Assembly: GCA_964407285.1 (NCBI GenBank)
Contig: CAYOVG010000180.1
Coordinates: 1 to 13,650, forward strand
Direction of reading: 5' to 3'
Length of the DNA: 13,650 nt
Source of the DNA: CAYOVG01 sp964407285
GTDB taxonomy: Bacteria > Desulfobacterota > Syntrophobacteria > Syntrophobacterales > Syntrophobacteraceae
A program made the position numbers and the translations under genes. Positions 1 through 6,514 of this stretch are shown here, one piece after another (the first letter of the stretch is position 1; every line of letters begins with the position of its first letter). A model generated the notes under the pieces. That model saw only the letters and a list, made by a program, of their open reading frames with translations. It was not told the origin of the DNA and did no database searches.

Positions 1-1056
1 CTTGGATACCTGGGTGACGACTATGCCGTCCAGGAGCGCTTTTTTCGCCAGTATTACAACGCGTTCAAGGACGAGTTGAACGCTCCGTTCCGCAAAGAAG
101 ACGAAAAGAAGAAGGATCCTCTGGGACCGATAGCGACCCGCTCGAACCTGATCCAGATATACGAGGAACTCATCAAACACAACGCCAAGGGTTGTCTGGA
201 AAAGATCGGGACGGCCGGTCAACTCTATTCGCTGATCCTGTCCCGCAATCAAGACGAGGCATTGAACGGCCTTGAAATGCCCCTCAAAAACCTCGAGCGG
301 ATTCAGGGCGCCCCCTCTTACCTGTTGCTGCTGTATCTTCTGGTCCACAGGACAGTACTGTGTCTTACCAATAAGCACTTGTGCGAAATAGCGAACCTGC
401 TGATGCGCTTCTTCGTCCGCCGCAATCTCACCGACACTCCGCCCACACGCGATCTTACCCGGCTGTTTATGGCGCTTATAGAGGACATGGCCGGTGCAAC
501 GGGCGCGGTCGTCGTGGAGACGGTGCGCAAAAAGCTGGCTTCGGTCTCGGCATCGGATGAATTGTTCCGAAGTAATCTCCAAGGACCCATCTATGAGGAA
601 AACTCGGGCGTTACCCGATTCGTCCTGTGTGCCCTGGCCGAACAGGCCATGACCCGGGAATCCTGGGTCGATCTTTGGCGTGTCGAGAACAGGCAATTCC
701 TATGGACTATCGAACACATATTCCCGCAAGGCGAAAACATTCCCCCCTCATGGGTCGACATGATGGCGGGCAGCGACCTGAAGAAGGCGAAGGAGTATCA
801 GCAGACCCATGTTCACAAGCTGGGCAATTTGACCATTTCCGCTTTCAACAGCGCCCTGGGCAGCAAGAGTTTCGAGGAAAAACGCGATCGAAAGGACCGG
901 GAAGGACGTTTCGTGGGCTACAAGAACGTTCTGAAACTGAATGAAGACTTGGCGAACGCCGAGACCTGGAGCATAGAGCAGATCGATGCTCGAACCGCCA
1001 AGCTGGTCCAATCCGCGATGGAGCTTTTTCGGATGGACGGAGGTGCGACATGTTGA
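1..1056 (+). CDS. GmrSD/BrxU-like DUF262-DUF1524 nuclease, C-terminal part (5' end outside window)
   Basis: The frame is open from base 1, so the start lies outside the window; the TTG at 76 is not a credible start. The 351 visible residues cover the end of a DUF262 (GmrS, nucleotide-dependent) half, a helical middle and a DUF1524 (GmrD, HNH-like nuclease) C-terminus. The nuclease signature is clear: IEHIFPQ with His239 (codon 715-717), then HKLGNLT at residues 272-278, Asn283 and a lysine/arginine-rich FEEKRDRK. GmrSD proteins are type IV restriction enzymes that cut modified phage DNA, such as glucosylated hydroxymethylcytosine DNA. In the pEFER BREX island the homologue BrxU complements BREX and, as I recall, also lies just before pglZ. 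The gene overlaps pglZ by 7 bp, so it belongs to the BREX operon. The family call is firm; restriction of modified DNA is inferred. Confidence 0.88.
   Translation, partial: LGYLGDDYAVQERFFRQYYNAFKDELNAPFRKEDEKKKDPLGPIATRSNLIQIYEELIKHNAKGCLEKIGTAGQLYSLILSRNQDEALNGLEMPLKNLERIQGAPSYLLLLYLLVHRTVLCLTNKHLCEIANLLMRFFVRRNLTDTPPTRDLTRLFMALIEDMAGATGAVVVETVRKKLASVSASDELFRSNLQGPIYEENSGVTRFVLCALAEQAMTRESWVDLWRVENRQFLWTIEHIFPQGENIPPSWVDMMAGSDLKKAKEYQQTHVHKLGNLTISAFNSALGSKSFEEKRDRKDREGRFVGYKNVLKLNEDLANAETWSIEQIDARTAKLVQSAMELFRMDGGATC
1039..1043 (+). promoter_or_regulatory. Ribosome binding site of pglZ
   Basis: GGAGG lies 6 nt before the ATG at 1050, inside the last codons of the upstream nuclease gene. 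It supports the 1050 start over the in-frame ATG three codons later and implies translational coupling of the two genes. Confidence 0.7.
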
Positions 1057-3398
1057 TCATGGAGCGCCTTGTCAAGGGCGTTCGTGATGCGGCAATCCAT
1101 AACCCCGACGTCCAGGCGGCTCCTCGCTGCATCCTGTGGCCCGATGGAGATCGCCAGTGGGAAGCCGTCGCGGCGCGACTGCAGGCCGAGCTTCCGGAGA
1201 TGTTCATCCTGGGCGAATACGATGTCGGGAAGAAGACCGGGCCCGCCATCTGGCTCCGGTGCGTGCTCGTCGGCAAGGCTCCCAACATCGCGACTCCCAG
1301 CGGGTCGACCCCGATCCTGTACTTGCCCGGGGTAAGCCGCCAGGATCTACGCGCCGTCGAGACCTGCCCGGACCATCTGAAACCCTTGGCCGAACTGCAG
1401 TACAGCGGGGTAATCTGGTCGCAGATCAATGGCAAGGACTGGACCATTCTCGCGTTCCTGAAATCCCACGAGGGCGGACTGGGGCTCGATGTCTCCCAGG
1501 ACAACGATTCCAAGCATGCCATGCAGTTGGCGCTCTACCGGCTGTTGGATGAGGACATCGATTTGTTGAAGGGCAAACGCCTGGACAAGGATTACTTTAA
1601 CACACTCCTGACCGGCGGCGATCCCGTGCGCGATCTCCTGCAATGGCTCGACCAAGGGGAAGCCTTCAGGGCGGCGCGTGACGAAAATTCCTGGACTGGA
1701 TTTGTGGAGGTGTGCAAGTCCCGGCTCGCTTTTGATCCGGCAAATTACGGCAACCTCAAGGGCGCCATGTTTCTGGCGGAGCGCAAGGGTCCCTGGCTTC
1801 CGGTCTGGGAACGATTCTGCGAGGCGCCGAATCGATACCCCAATATCCCGTCTCTCATCCGACAGGTTCCGCTCCAGATCGATTTCTGTTCCAATGCCCA
1901 TACGCATGGCGCCTGGCCGCAGTGGAACGACCGCCAAGAACAGACACTCCGAACCGAACTCTTGGACATTCAGCGCTTTCCGCCCCACGACGCCCGCCGT
2001 CGTCTTGAAGAACTCGAAAGGCGGCATAAGGAAAGGAGAGATCTTGTCTGGGCGGAACTCGGTGATGCGCCGCTTGCTTGCGCCCTGGAGCATCTGGCCA
2101 GGCTGGCGGAAGTTACGAACAACGCGCTTACCGCCGGAACGATCAAGGATCTCCAGGAAGCCTATCTTTCCTCCGGATGGCGGGCCGACAACGCCGTGCT
2201 GCGCGCGCTGGCCTGCGTCATCAGACAAGAGGACCTCGATGCCGTCTCCGTGGCGATACGCGCGATTTATCTGCCGTGGGCCGAAGATGCGGCGCGATAC
2301 CTGCAAAAGGTCGTGGCGCGCCAAGGCTATCCGCGACAACGCGACGCCAAGGCGGCGCCGGGGCCCGGCAAGCCCGGCCAGTGCGTGGTATTTGTCGATG
2401 GATTGCGCTTTGACGTTGCGCGGCGTCTCTCCCATCGATTGAATGCAAAAGGGCTCACGGTGGTGGAGGAGTCTCTGATCTGGGCCGCCCTTCCGAGCGT
2501 CACGGCCACGGGGAAACCCGCCGTTTCACCGGTGTCTCACCTCATCGTCGGCCAGGAGGCCAATGCGGATTTCGAACCTTGTGTGGCCGCTACGAGCCAA
2601 TCGCTGAAGGGAGGCTACCACTTCCGGAAACTTCTTTCTCAAGAGGGATGGCGTCTACCGGACAAATCAACGGAGCAGGACCTGCAGGGTCCGGTATGGT
2701 GCGAGGTTGGAAACATCGATCACGAAGGCCACGAAAAAGGATGGAAGCTGGCCGGACGCCTCGATACGATTCTGGATGAAGTCGTGGATCGAATCGCCCG
2801 GTTGCTTGCCGCAGGCTTCAATAGGATACGGGTCGTTACGGACCACGGGTGGATAGTCATGCCCGGCGGGTTGCCCAAGACGGAGCTTCCTTCCTCTCTC
2901 ATCGAGAATGCCTGGGGGCGTTGCGCCGCGCTCAAGCCCGGTGCGTCCACTAAAGAGCGCCTCTTTCCCTGGTTCTGGAACGCCTATCAGGAATTTGCTC
3001 TGGCCGACGGCATAAGCTGCTACCGAGCGGGAATGGAATATGCCCACGGCGGATTGAGCCTGCAAGAATGCCTGACGCTTCAACTGGTCGTCTCGGCGGG
3101 TGAGGAGGCGGTCCTTGGTTCCCCGATTCGCATCACCGATGTGCATTGGAAAAACATGCGATGCAAGGTGGCGGCAGAAGGCAAAACCATCGGCCTTTCC
3201 ATTGATGTCCGGATGCAGCCGGGCAATCCGGCCACGAGTGTGGCCACGGCGCCGAAGCCGTTCAAGGATGATGGCACAGGTTCGGTCCTGGTGGAAGACA
3301 GAGACCTCGAAGGCCAAGAGGCCATGGTTGTACTCCTCGATGACGAAGGTCGTCTCATAGCTCAACGCTCAACCCACATCGGCAAGGAAGACGATTAG
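1050..3398 (+). CDS. pglZ: BREX phosphatase-domain protein PglZ
   Basis: A 782-residue BREX core protein with a C-terminal PglZ domain (PF08665) of the alkaline phosphatase superfamily. Visible signatures are VVFVDGLRFDVARRL around residues 446-460 (Asp450 in the metal-binding position), LPSVTATGK at 481-489, RVVTDHGW at 594-601 (Asp598, His599) and AHGGLSLQE at 665-673. The first 440 residues are mostly helical and have no recognisable motif. PglZ is required for BREX defence and for host methylation with PglX, although its exact reaction is unsettled. The gene starts with ATG preceded by GGAGG, overlaps the nuclease gene by 7 bp and shares one base (TAGTG) with brxL. The pglZ-brxL order at the distal end of the operon is that of type 1 BREX. 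The sequence may match the 'type B' PglZ subgroup, but this cannot be settled here. Confidence 0.95.
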   Translation: MLIMERLVKGVRDAAIHNPDVQAAPRCILWPDGDRQWEAVAARLQAELPEMFILGEYDVGKKTGPAIWLRCVLVGKAPNIATPSGSTPILYLPGVSRQDLRAVETCPDHLKPLAELQYSGVIWSQINGKDWTILAFLKSHEGGLGLDVSQDNDSKHAMQLALYRLLDEDIDLLKGKRLDKDYFNTLLTGGDPVRDLLQWLDQGEAFRAARDENSWTGFVEVCKSRLAFDPANYGNLKGAMFLAERKGPWLPVWERFCEAPNRYPNIPSLIRQVPLQIDFCSNAHTHGAWPQWNDRQEQTLRTELLDIQRFPPHDARRRLEELERRHKERRDLVWAELGDAPLACALEHLARLAEVTNNALTAGTIKDLQEAYLSSGWRADNAVLRALACVIRQEDLDAVSVAIRAIYLPWAEDAARYLQKVVARQGYPRQRDAKAAPGPGKPGQCVVFVDGLRFDVARRLSHRLNAKGLTVVEESLIWAALPSVTATGKPAVSPVSHLIVGQEANADFEPCVAATSQSLKGGYHFRKLLSQEGWRLPDKSTEQDLQGPVWCEVGNIDHEGHEKGWKLAGRLDTILDEVVDRIARLLAAGFNRIRVVTDHGWIVMPGGLPKTELPSSLIENAWGRCAALKPGASTKERLFPWFWNAYQEFALADGISCYRAGMEYAHGGLSLQECLTLQLVVSAGEEAVLGSPIRITDVHWKNMRCKVAAEGKTIGLSIDVRMQPGNPATSVATAPKPFKDDGTGSVLVEDRDLEGQEAMVVLLDDEGRLIAQRSTHIGKEDD

Positions 3399-5443
3399 TG
3401 GAAATGGATCCTATCGATACTATCGCGGCATCCGTCCTGGATGGATTCCTGGTTCGGAAAGACCTGGTTCGAACCTTCAGCCGCCAGTTCCCCGTTCCCG
3501 CCTATGTGGTCGAGTTTCTTTTGGGCCGTTACTGCGCAGGCACGGATTTGGAAGAGATCGACGAAGGCGTCAAGATCGCTCAAAGGCAGCTCGCGGAACG
3601 CGCCGTCAAGGCGGGCGACGAGGAATTGTTCAAGTCGCGCGCTCGCGAAAAGGGCGCGGTGAAGATTATCGACCTCATCAGCGCACGCCTCGATGCCAGA
3701 ACGGATTCGTATCTTGCGACCCTGCCCGGCCTGCGTCTCAGGGACGCCCGCATCAGCCCCGATTTTGTGAAAGAGCACGAGCGGATGCTCACCGGTGGTT
3801 TCTACGCGGAGATCACACTGTCCTATGATGCGGCCATAGCCCAGGAGAGGAACGGCCGTCCTTTCGGCATCGAGGCGTTGCGGGAGATACAGCTCTCCAA
3901 ACGGGAGGTACTGGGCACCCTGGCCGAAGCGCGGAAACGATTTACGACCGAAGAGTGGAAAGCGTTCCTGCTGCGCAGCATCGGAATCGAGGCGGCATCG
4001 CTTTCCGAGCGGGCCCGCAACGCCTTCATGCTCCGGATGGTCCCTTTCGTCGAGCGCAATTACAATCTCGTCGAGCTGGGGCCTCGTGGAACCGGCAAGA
4101 GTCATCTGTTCCAACAGGTATCGCCTTACGCTCACCTCATTTCCGGAGGCAAGGCTACCGTGGCCCGGATGTTCGTTAATAACGCCACCGGGCAGCGAGG
4201 ACTGGTGTGCCAGTACGACGTGGTCTGCTTTGATGAAATTACGGGCATCTCCTTCGACCAAAAAGACGGCGTGAACATCATGAAAGGATACATGGAATCC
4301 GGAGAATTCAGCCGTGGCAAGGAAAGCATTCGTGCAGACGGGAGTCTGGTACTGGTTGGAAACTTCGAAGTGGACGTCGAGCACCAGCAGCGGGTGGGAC
4401 ATTTACTGGGCCCGCTCCCGCAGGAAATGCGGAATGATACGGCGTTTATGGATCGCATTCATGCGTATCTGCCGGGATGGGACGTTCCGAAGATCAGCAA
4501 GGAAAACCTCACGGAGCATTTCGGTCTGGTAAGTGACTTCCTGTCGGAATGCTGGAGCCGCCTGCGCAGTCAAACCCGACTCACCGCCATGCAGAACCGT
4601 GTCTTCCTCGGCGGCGCACTGAGCGGCCGCGACACGAATGCGGTCCATAAAACCATCAGCGGGTTGCTCAAGCTGCTGTATCCAGGCGCTGAAGATACCG
4701 TACCCGACCAAGACCTGGAATGGGCGATCCGCGTAGCACTCGAAGCCCGACGGCGTGTAAAAGAACAGCAGAAGCGCATCGGCGCTGCGGAATTCCGCAC
4801 CACCCACTTCAGTTATGTGTTCGGCAATGACGGGGTCGAGAAGTTCGTATCCACGCCGGAACTCCAGAGTGAAAGCGGTATTGGGGGAGATCCCCTTGAG
4901 CCCGGACAGGCGTGGGCCATCAGCCCCGGCGGGATGGATGACCACCCTGGGCTGTACCGTATTGAGGTCAACGTGGGTCCCGGCTCAGGCGTTAAGATTC
5001 TCAACAAACCCGTGCCGGCGGCGTTTCGTGAGTCCTTGGCGTATGCCGGCCAGAATCTGTATACCCAAGCCGCCCGCCTCGTCGGTGACAAAGACCCTCG
5101 CCAGCATGAGTTCACCGTTCAACTACGAGCTTTTGATGCGTCCAAGACGGGCGCGAAGCTCGGAGTTGCGGCGCTGGTGGCTCTGTGTACCGCCCTTCTG
5201 AAAAAGAGCACACGAGGTGGCTTAATCGTTGTGGGTGAACTCAATCTGGGAGGGTCCATCGAACCTGTCCACAACGCGGTTACCATTGCGGAAATCGCAA
5301 TCGAGAAAGGGGCCACGGCTATGCTGATCCCCGTAACCGCGCGCCGCCAACTGCTGGACCTCTCGGATGAGATGGCGACAAAGGTGGATATTCAATTTTA
5401 CTCAGATGCCCGGGATGCGCTATTAAAGGCGATTCAGGAGTGA
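3398..5443 (+). CDS. brxL: BREX AAA+ / Lon-like protein BrxL
   Basis: A 681-residue protein of normal BrxL length. The N-terminal BrxL region is followed by an AAA+ module with Walker A LGPRGTGKSH (residues 227-236, Lys234), Walker B VVCFDE (275-280), a sensor-1-like LVLVGNF (317-323) and Arg353 in MDRIHAYLPG. The last 110 residues have the fold signature of a Lon protease domain (GELNLGGSIEPVHNA, 613-627). The Lon Ser-Lys dyad is not seen: GPSAG corresponds to GAKLG (585-589), and the lysine position after the GGL motif is Val628. BrxL assembles on DNA and is needed for phage restriction, not for host methylation. The GTG start at 3398 is preferred because GGAAG ends 7 nt upstream; an ATG at 3404 is the alternative. 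No gene follows on this strand. Confidence 0.95.
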   Translation: MEMDPIDTIAASVLDGFLVRKDLVRTFSRQFPVPAYVVEFLLGRYCAGTDLEEIDEGVKIAQRQLAERAVKAGDEELFKSRAREKGAVKIIDLISARLDARTDSYLATLPGLRLRDARISPDFVKEHERMLTGGFYAEITLSYDAAIAQERNGRPFGIEALREIQLSKREVLGTLAEARKRFTTEEWKAFLLRSIGIEAASLSERARNAFMLRMVPFVERNYNLVELGPRGTGKSHLFQQVSPYAHLISGGKATVARMFVNNATGQRGLVCQYDVVCFDEITGISFDQKDGVNIMKGYMESGEFSRGKESIRADGSLVLVGNFEVDVEHQQRVGHLLGPLPQEMRNDTAFMDRIHAYLPGWDVPKISKENLTEHFGLVSDFLSECWSRLRSQTRLTAMQNRVFLGGALSGRDTNAVHKTISGLLKLLYPGAEDTVPDQDLEWAIRVALEARRRVKEQQKRIGAAEFRTTHFSYVFGNDGVEKFVSTPELQSESGIGGDPLEPGQAWAISPGGMDDHPGLYRIEVNVGPGSGVKILNKPVPAAFRESLAYAGQNLYTQAARLVGDKDPRQHEFTVQLRAFDASKTGAKLGVAALVALCTALLKKSTRGGLIVVGELNLGGSIEPVHNAVTIAEIAIEKGATAMLIPVTARRQLLDLSDEMATKVDIQFYSDARDALLKAIQE

Positions 5444-5510
5444 TTTCAACTCGTTGAAGAAAAGCATTGATCCATCTTCCCCACATCTGAAACACTCGCC
5501 CGAAACCCAC
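5444..5510. other. Convergent junction between brxL and bamF
   Basis: A 67-bp gap in which the BREX operon and the bam operon meet tail to tail. It holds a short TTCAAC-TC-GTTGAA palindrome at 5445-5458, whose 2-nt loop and lack of a T-run argue against an intrinsic terminator. No convincing terminator, small gene or attachment site is visible. Confidence 0.6.
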
Positions 5511-6380
5511 TCATTCAAAGCCCATACCGGCGCTTCTTGCAGTCTCTGTCTCTATGCGTTTTCCGGCCAAGGCTCTCTCTCCTTCCGGGATGGGAGGCGG
5601 AACGGGGACTCCCGAGGTCTTCTTCACCGCGGCGAATTGGGGGGGGCAGACGTGCAGGCAGGTTCCGCACTTGATGCATTTCTCCTGGTCGATTACATGG
5701 ATCCGACGTTTTCCTCCCGTAATGGCTCCCACCGGACACTTCGCCAGGCAGATCATGCAGGCCCGGCACGCTTCGGGATCAATATGGTACGAGACCACTT
5801 CGCGAAATAACCGGTCGATTTCGTCACGTTCGTACAAGGCGCTGTAGTCTTCTTCCTTTTCCAGGCGCAACGCCAGCTTCTCCTCTTTCACCATCTTGAT
5901 GTAGGGAATGAGCCGGGCAACCCCTTCCAGCCTGGATCGGCATTCCGCTTCGTTCATGCCTTCGCCTTCTCCGATGGGCCCCAACAGGCGCACCTGGGCG
6001 ACAAAGTCGTTCATGATCTCGGCGAAACGCATTCCTTCCGAGGCGGAAATCCATTCGATTCGTACCCGCTTCGGGTTCACCCCTATGTGCTCCAGCAATT
6101 TCCTGCACAGATGAACCAGGTTCCATGCATGATAGTTGCCCTCGGTACTATAATGACACTCCCCGGGCCAACATCCGCCGATAAACACCCCGTCGGCTTC
6201 ATGGAGGAAGGCTCGAAAAATGAAAGACAGGTCCATTCTGCCCGTACACATGAGCCGGACAATCCTGATTTCCGGTGCATATTGAAGTCTGGAAACTCCA
6301 GCCAAGTCCGCGGCGGAATATCCTCACCAATTGCACAAAAAACCCAATATCCTGGGTCTGAACCCGAGGCGTGCTCCCAT
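5511..6380 (-). CDS. bamF: Benzoyl-CoA reductase subunit BamF, MvhD/FlpD-like selenoprotein
   Basis: The gene reads as a 289-residue protein only if the in-frame TGA at 6324-6326 is decoded as selenocysteine (Sec19). With that, the N-terminus is ILGFLCNWUGYSAADLAGVS, the conserved start of MvhD/FlpD proteins (usually CNWC), continuing into LQYAP, LMCTGR (Cys45) and GGCWPGECHY (Cys70, Cys75). These residues are ligands or neighbours of the MvhD [2Fe-2S] cluster. The C-terminus carries two 4Fe-4S motifs, at Cys205/208/211/215 and Cys235/238/241/245. MvhD proteins pass electrons into HdrA, and here the partner would be BamE. BamF of Geobacter was described as Sec-containing. The ATG at 6378-6380 is the chosen start, with AAGGGG about 10 nt upstream. 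Stopping at the TGA would leave a TTG-started fragment lacking 25 conserved residues. bamF is the last gene of the operon here; bamGHI do not follow. Confidence 0.9.
6289..6301 (-). promoter_or_regulatory. Candidate bacterial SECIS hairpin in bamF
   Basis: On the minus strand, CTGGA-GTT-TCCAG forms a perfect 5-bp stem with a 3-nt loop whose first base is G. The loop begins 27 nt after the UGA, within the roughly 16-37 nt window typical of bacterial SECIS elements, which need a G near the start of a small apical loop. Weaker pairing (TTG with CAA) may extend the stem. The stem is short, so this is a good candidate rather than proof. Confidence 0.65.
6324..6326 (-). other. Selenocysteine codon (UGA) in bamF
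   Basis: On the minus strand the codons run TGC AAT TGG TGA GGA TAT, giving C-N-W-U-G-Y. The reading frame continues conserved on both sides, and TGA stands exactly where the family has the second Cys of CNWC. A point nonsense mutation at precisely this residue is less likely than recoding, since Sec/Cys exchange at this site is known in MvhD-type proteins. Confidence 0.88.
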
Positions 6381-6400
6381 CTTCGTATCACCCCTTCTTT

Positions 6401-6513
6401 GCCCGGCTGTTGAAAAACGCCATCCGTCGTCACGCCGACGGTCCCGCCTTCGGCGTGACTTGCATCGCATCGTTTTGCACCCGCCTGCCCGAAGTACGGT
6501 TTATGAACGGGCC
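6401..6513 (-). repeat. Intergenic palindromic repeat, copy A (bamE-bamF gap)
   Basis: Fills almost the whole bamE-bamF gap and ends one base before the bamE stop codon. Read on the minus strand, its first part (ATAAACCGTA ... CGGGCAGGC ... AAAACGATG.GATGCAAG) matches about 55 bp of copy C at the right edge of the window with scattered mismatches. Its last part (GGCGTTTTTCAACAGCC) matches copies B and C. The middle differs and carries its own hairpin at 6429-6459. Confidence 0.75.
6429..6459. other. Perfect 10-bp hairpin inside repeat copy A
   Basis: GTCACGCCGA (6429-6438) and TCGGCGTGAC (6450-6459) pair perfectly around an 11-nt loop. In the direction of bam transcription the nearest T-run (GTTTTT) comes about 11 nt after the stem rather than directly behind it. 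It is therefore more likely an RNA-stabilising or processing hairpin than a classical terminator. Confidence 0.6.
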
Positions 6514-6514
6514 G

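Noticed and set aside
1347..2435. 362-codon minus-strand open frame opposite pglZ
   Set aside because: It is an antisense shadow with no motif and no sensible context; pglZ motifs occupy the plus strand.
3395..4402. 335-codon minus-strand open frame opposite brxL
   Set aside because: It is an antisense shadow; the AAA+ motifs lie on the plus strand across this region.
5445..5458. TTCAAC/GTTGAA palindrome after brxL as a terminator
   Set aside because: The loop is only 2 nt, the stem is AT-rich and short, and no T-run follows.
6324..6326. bamF as a pseudogene with a nonsense mutation
   Set aside because: The stop falls exactly on the Cys/Sec position of the family, the rest of the frame is intact, and a SECIS-like hairpin follows.
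6083..6433. 116-codon minus-strand open frame across the bamF start
   Set aside because: It is in another frame and shows no family motif. The true frame through this region is the Sec-containing bamF frame.
6429..6459. Hairpin after bamE as a rho-independent terminator
   Set aside because: No T-run follows the stem directly, and bamF downstream would be cut off from the operon with no promoter seen.
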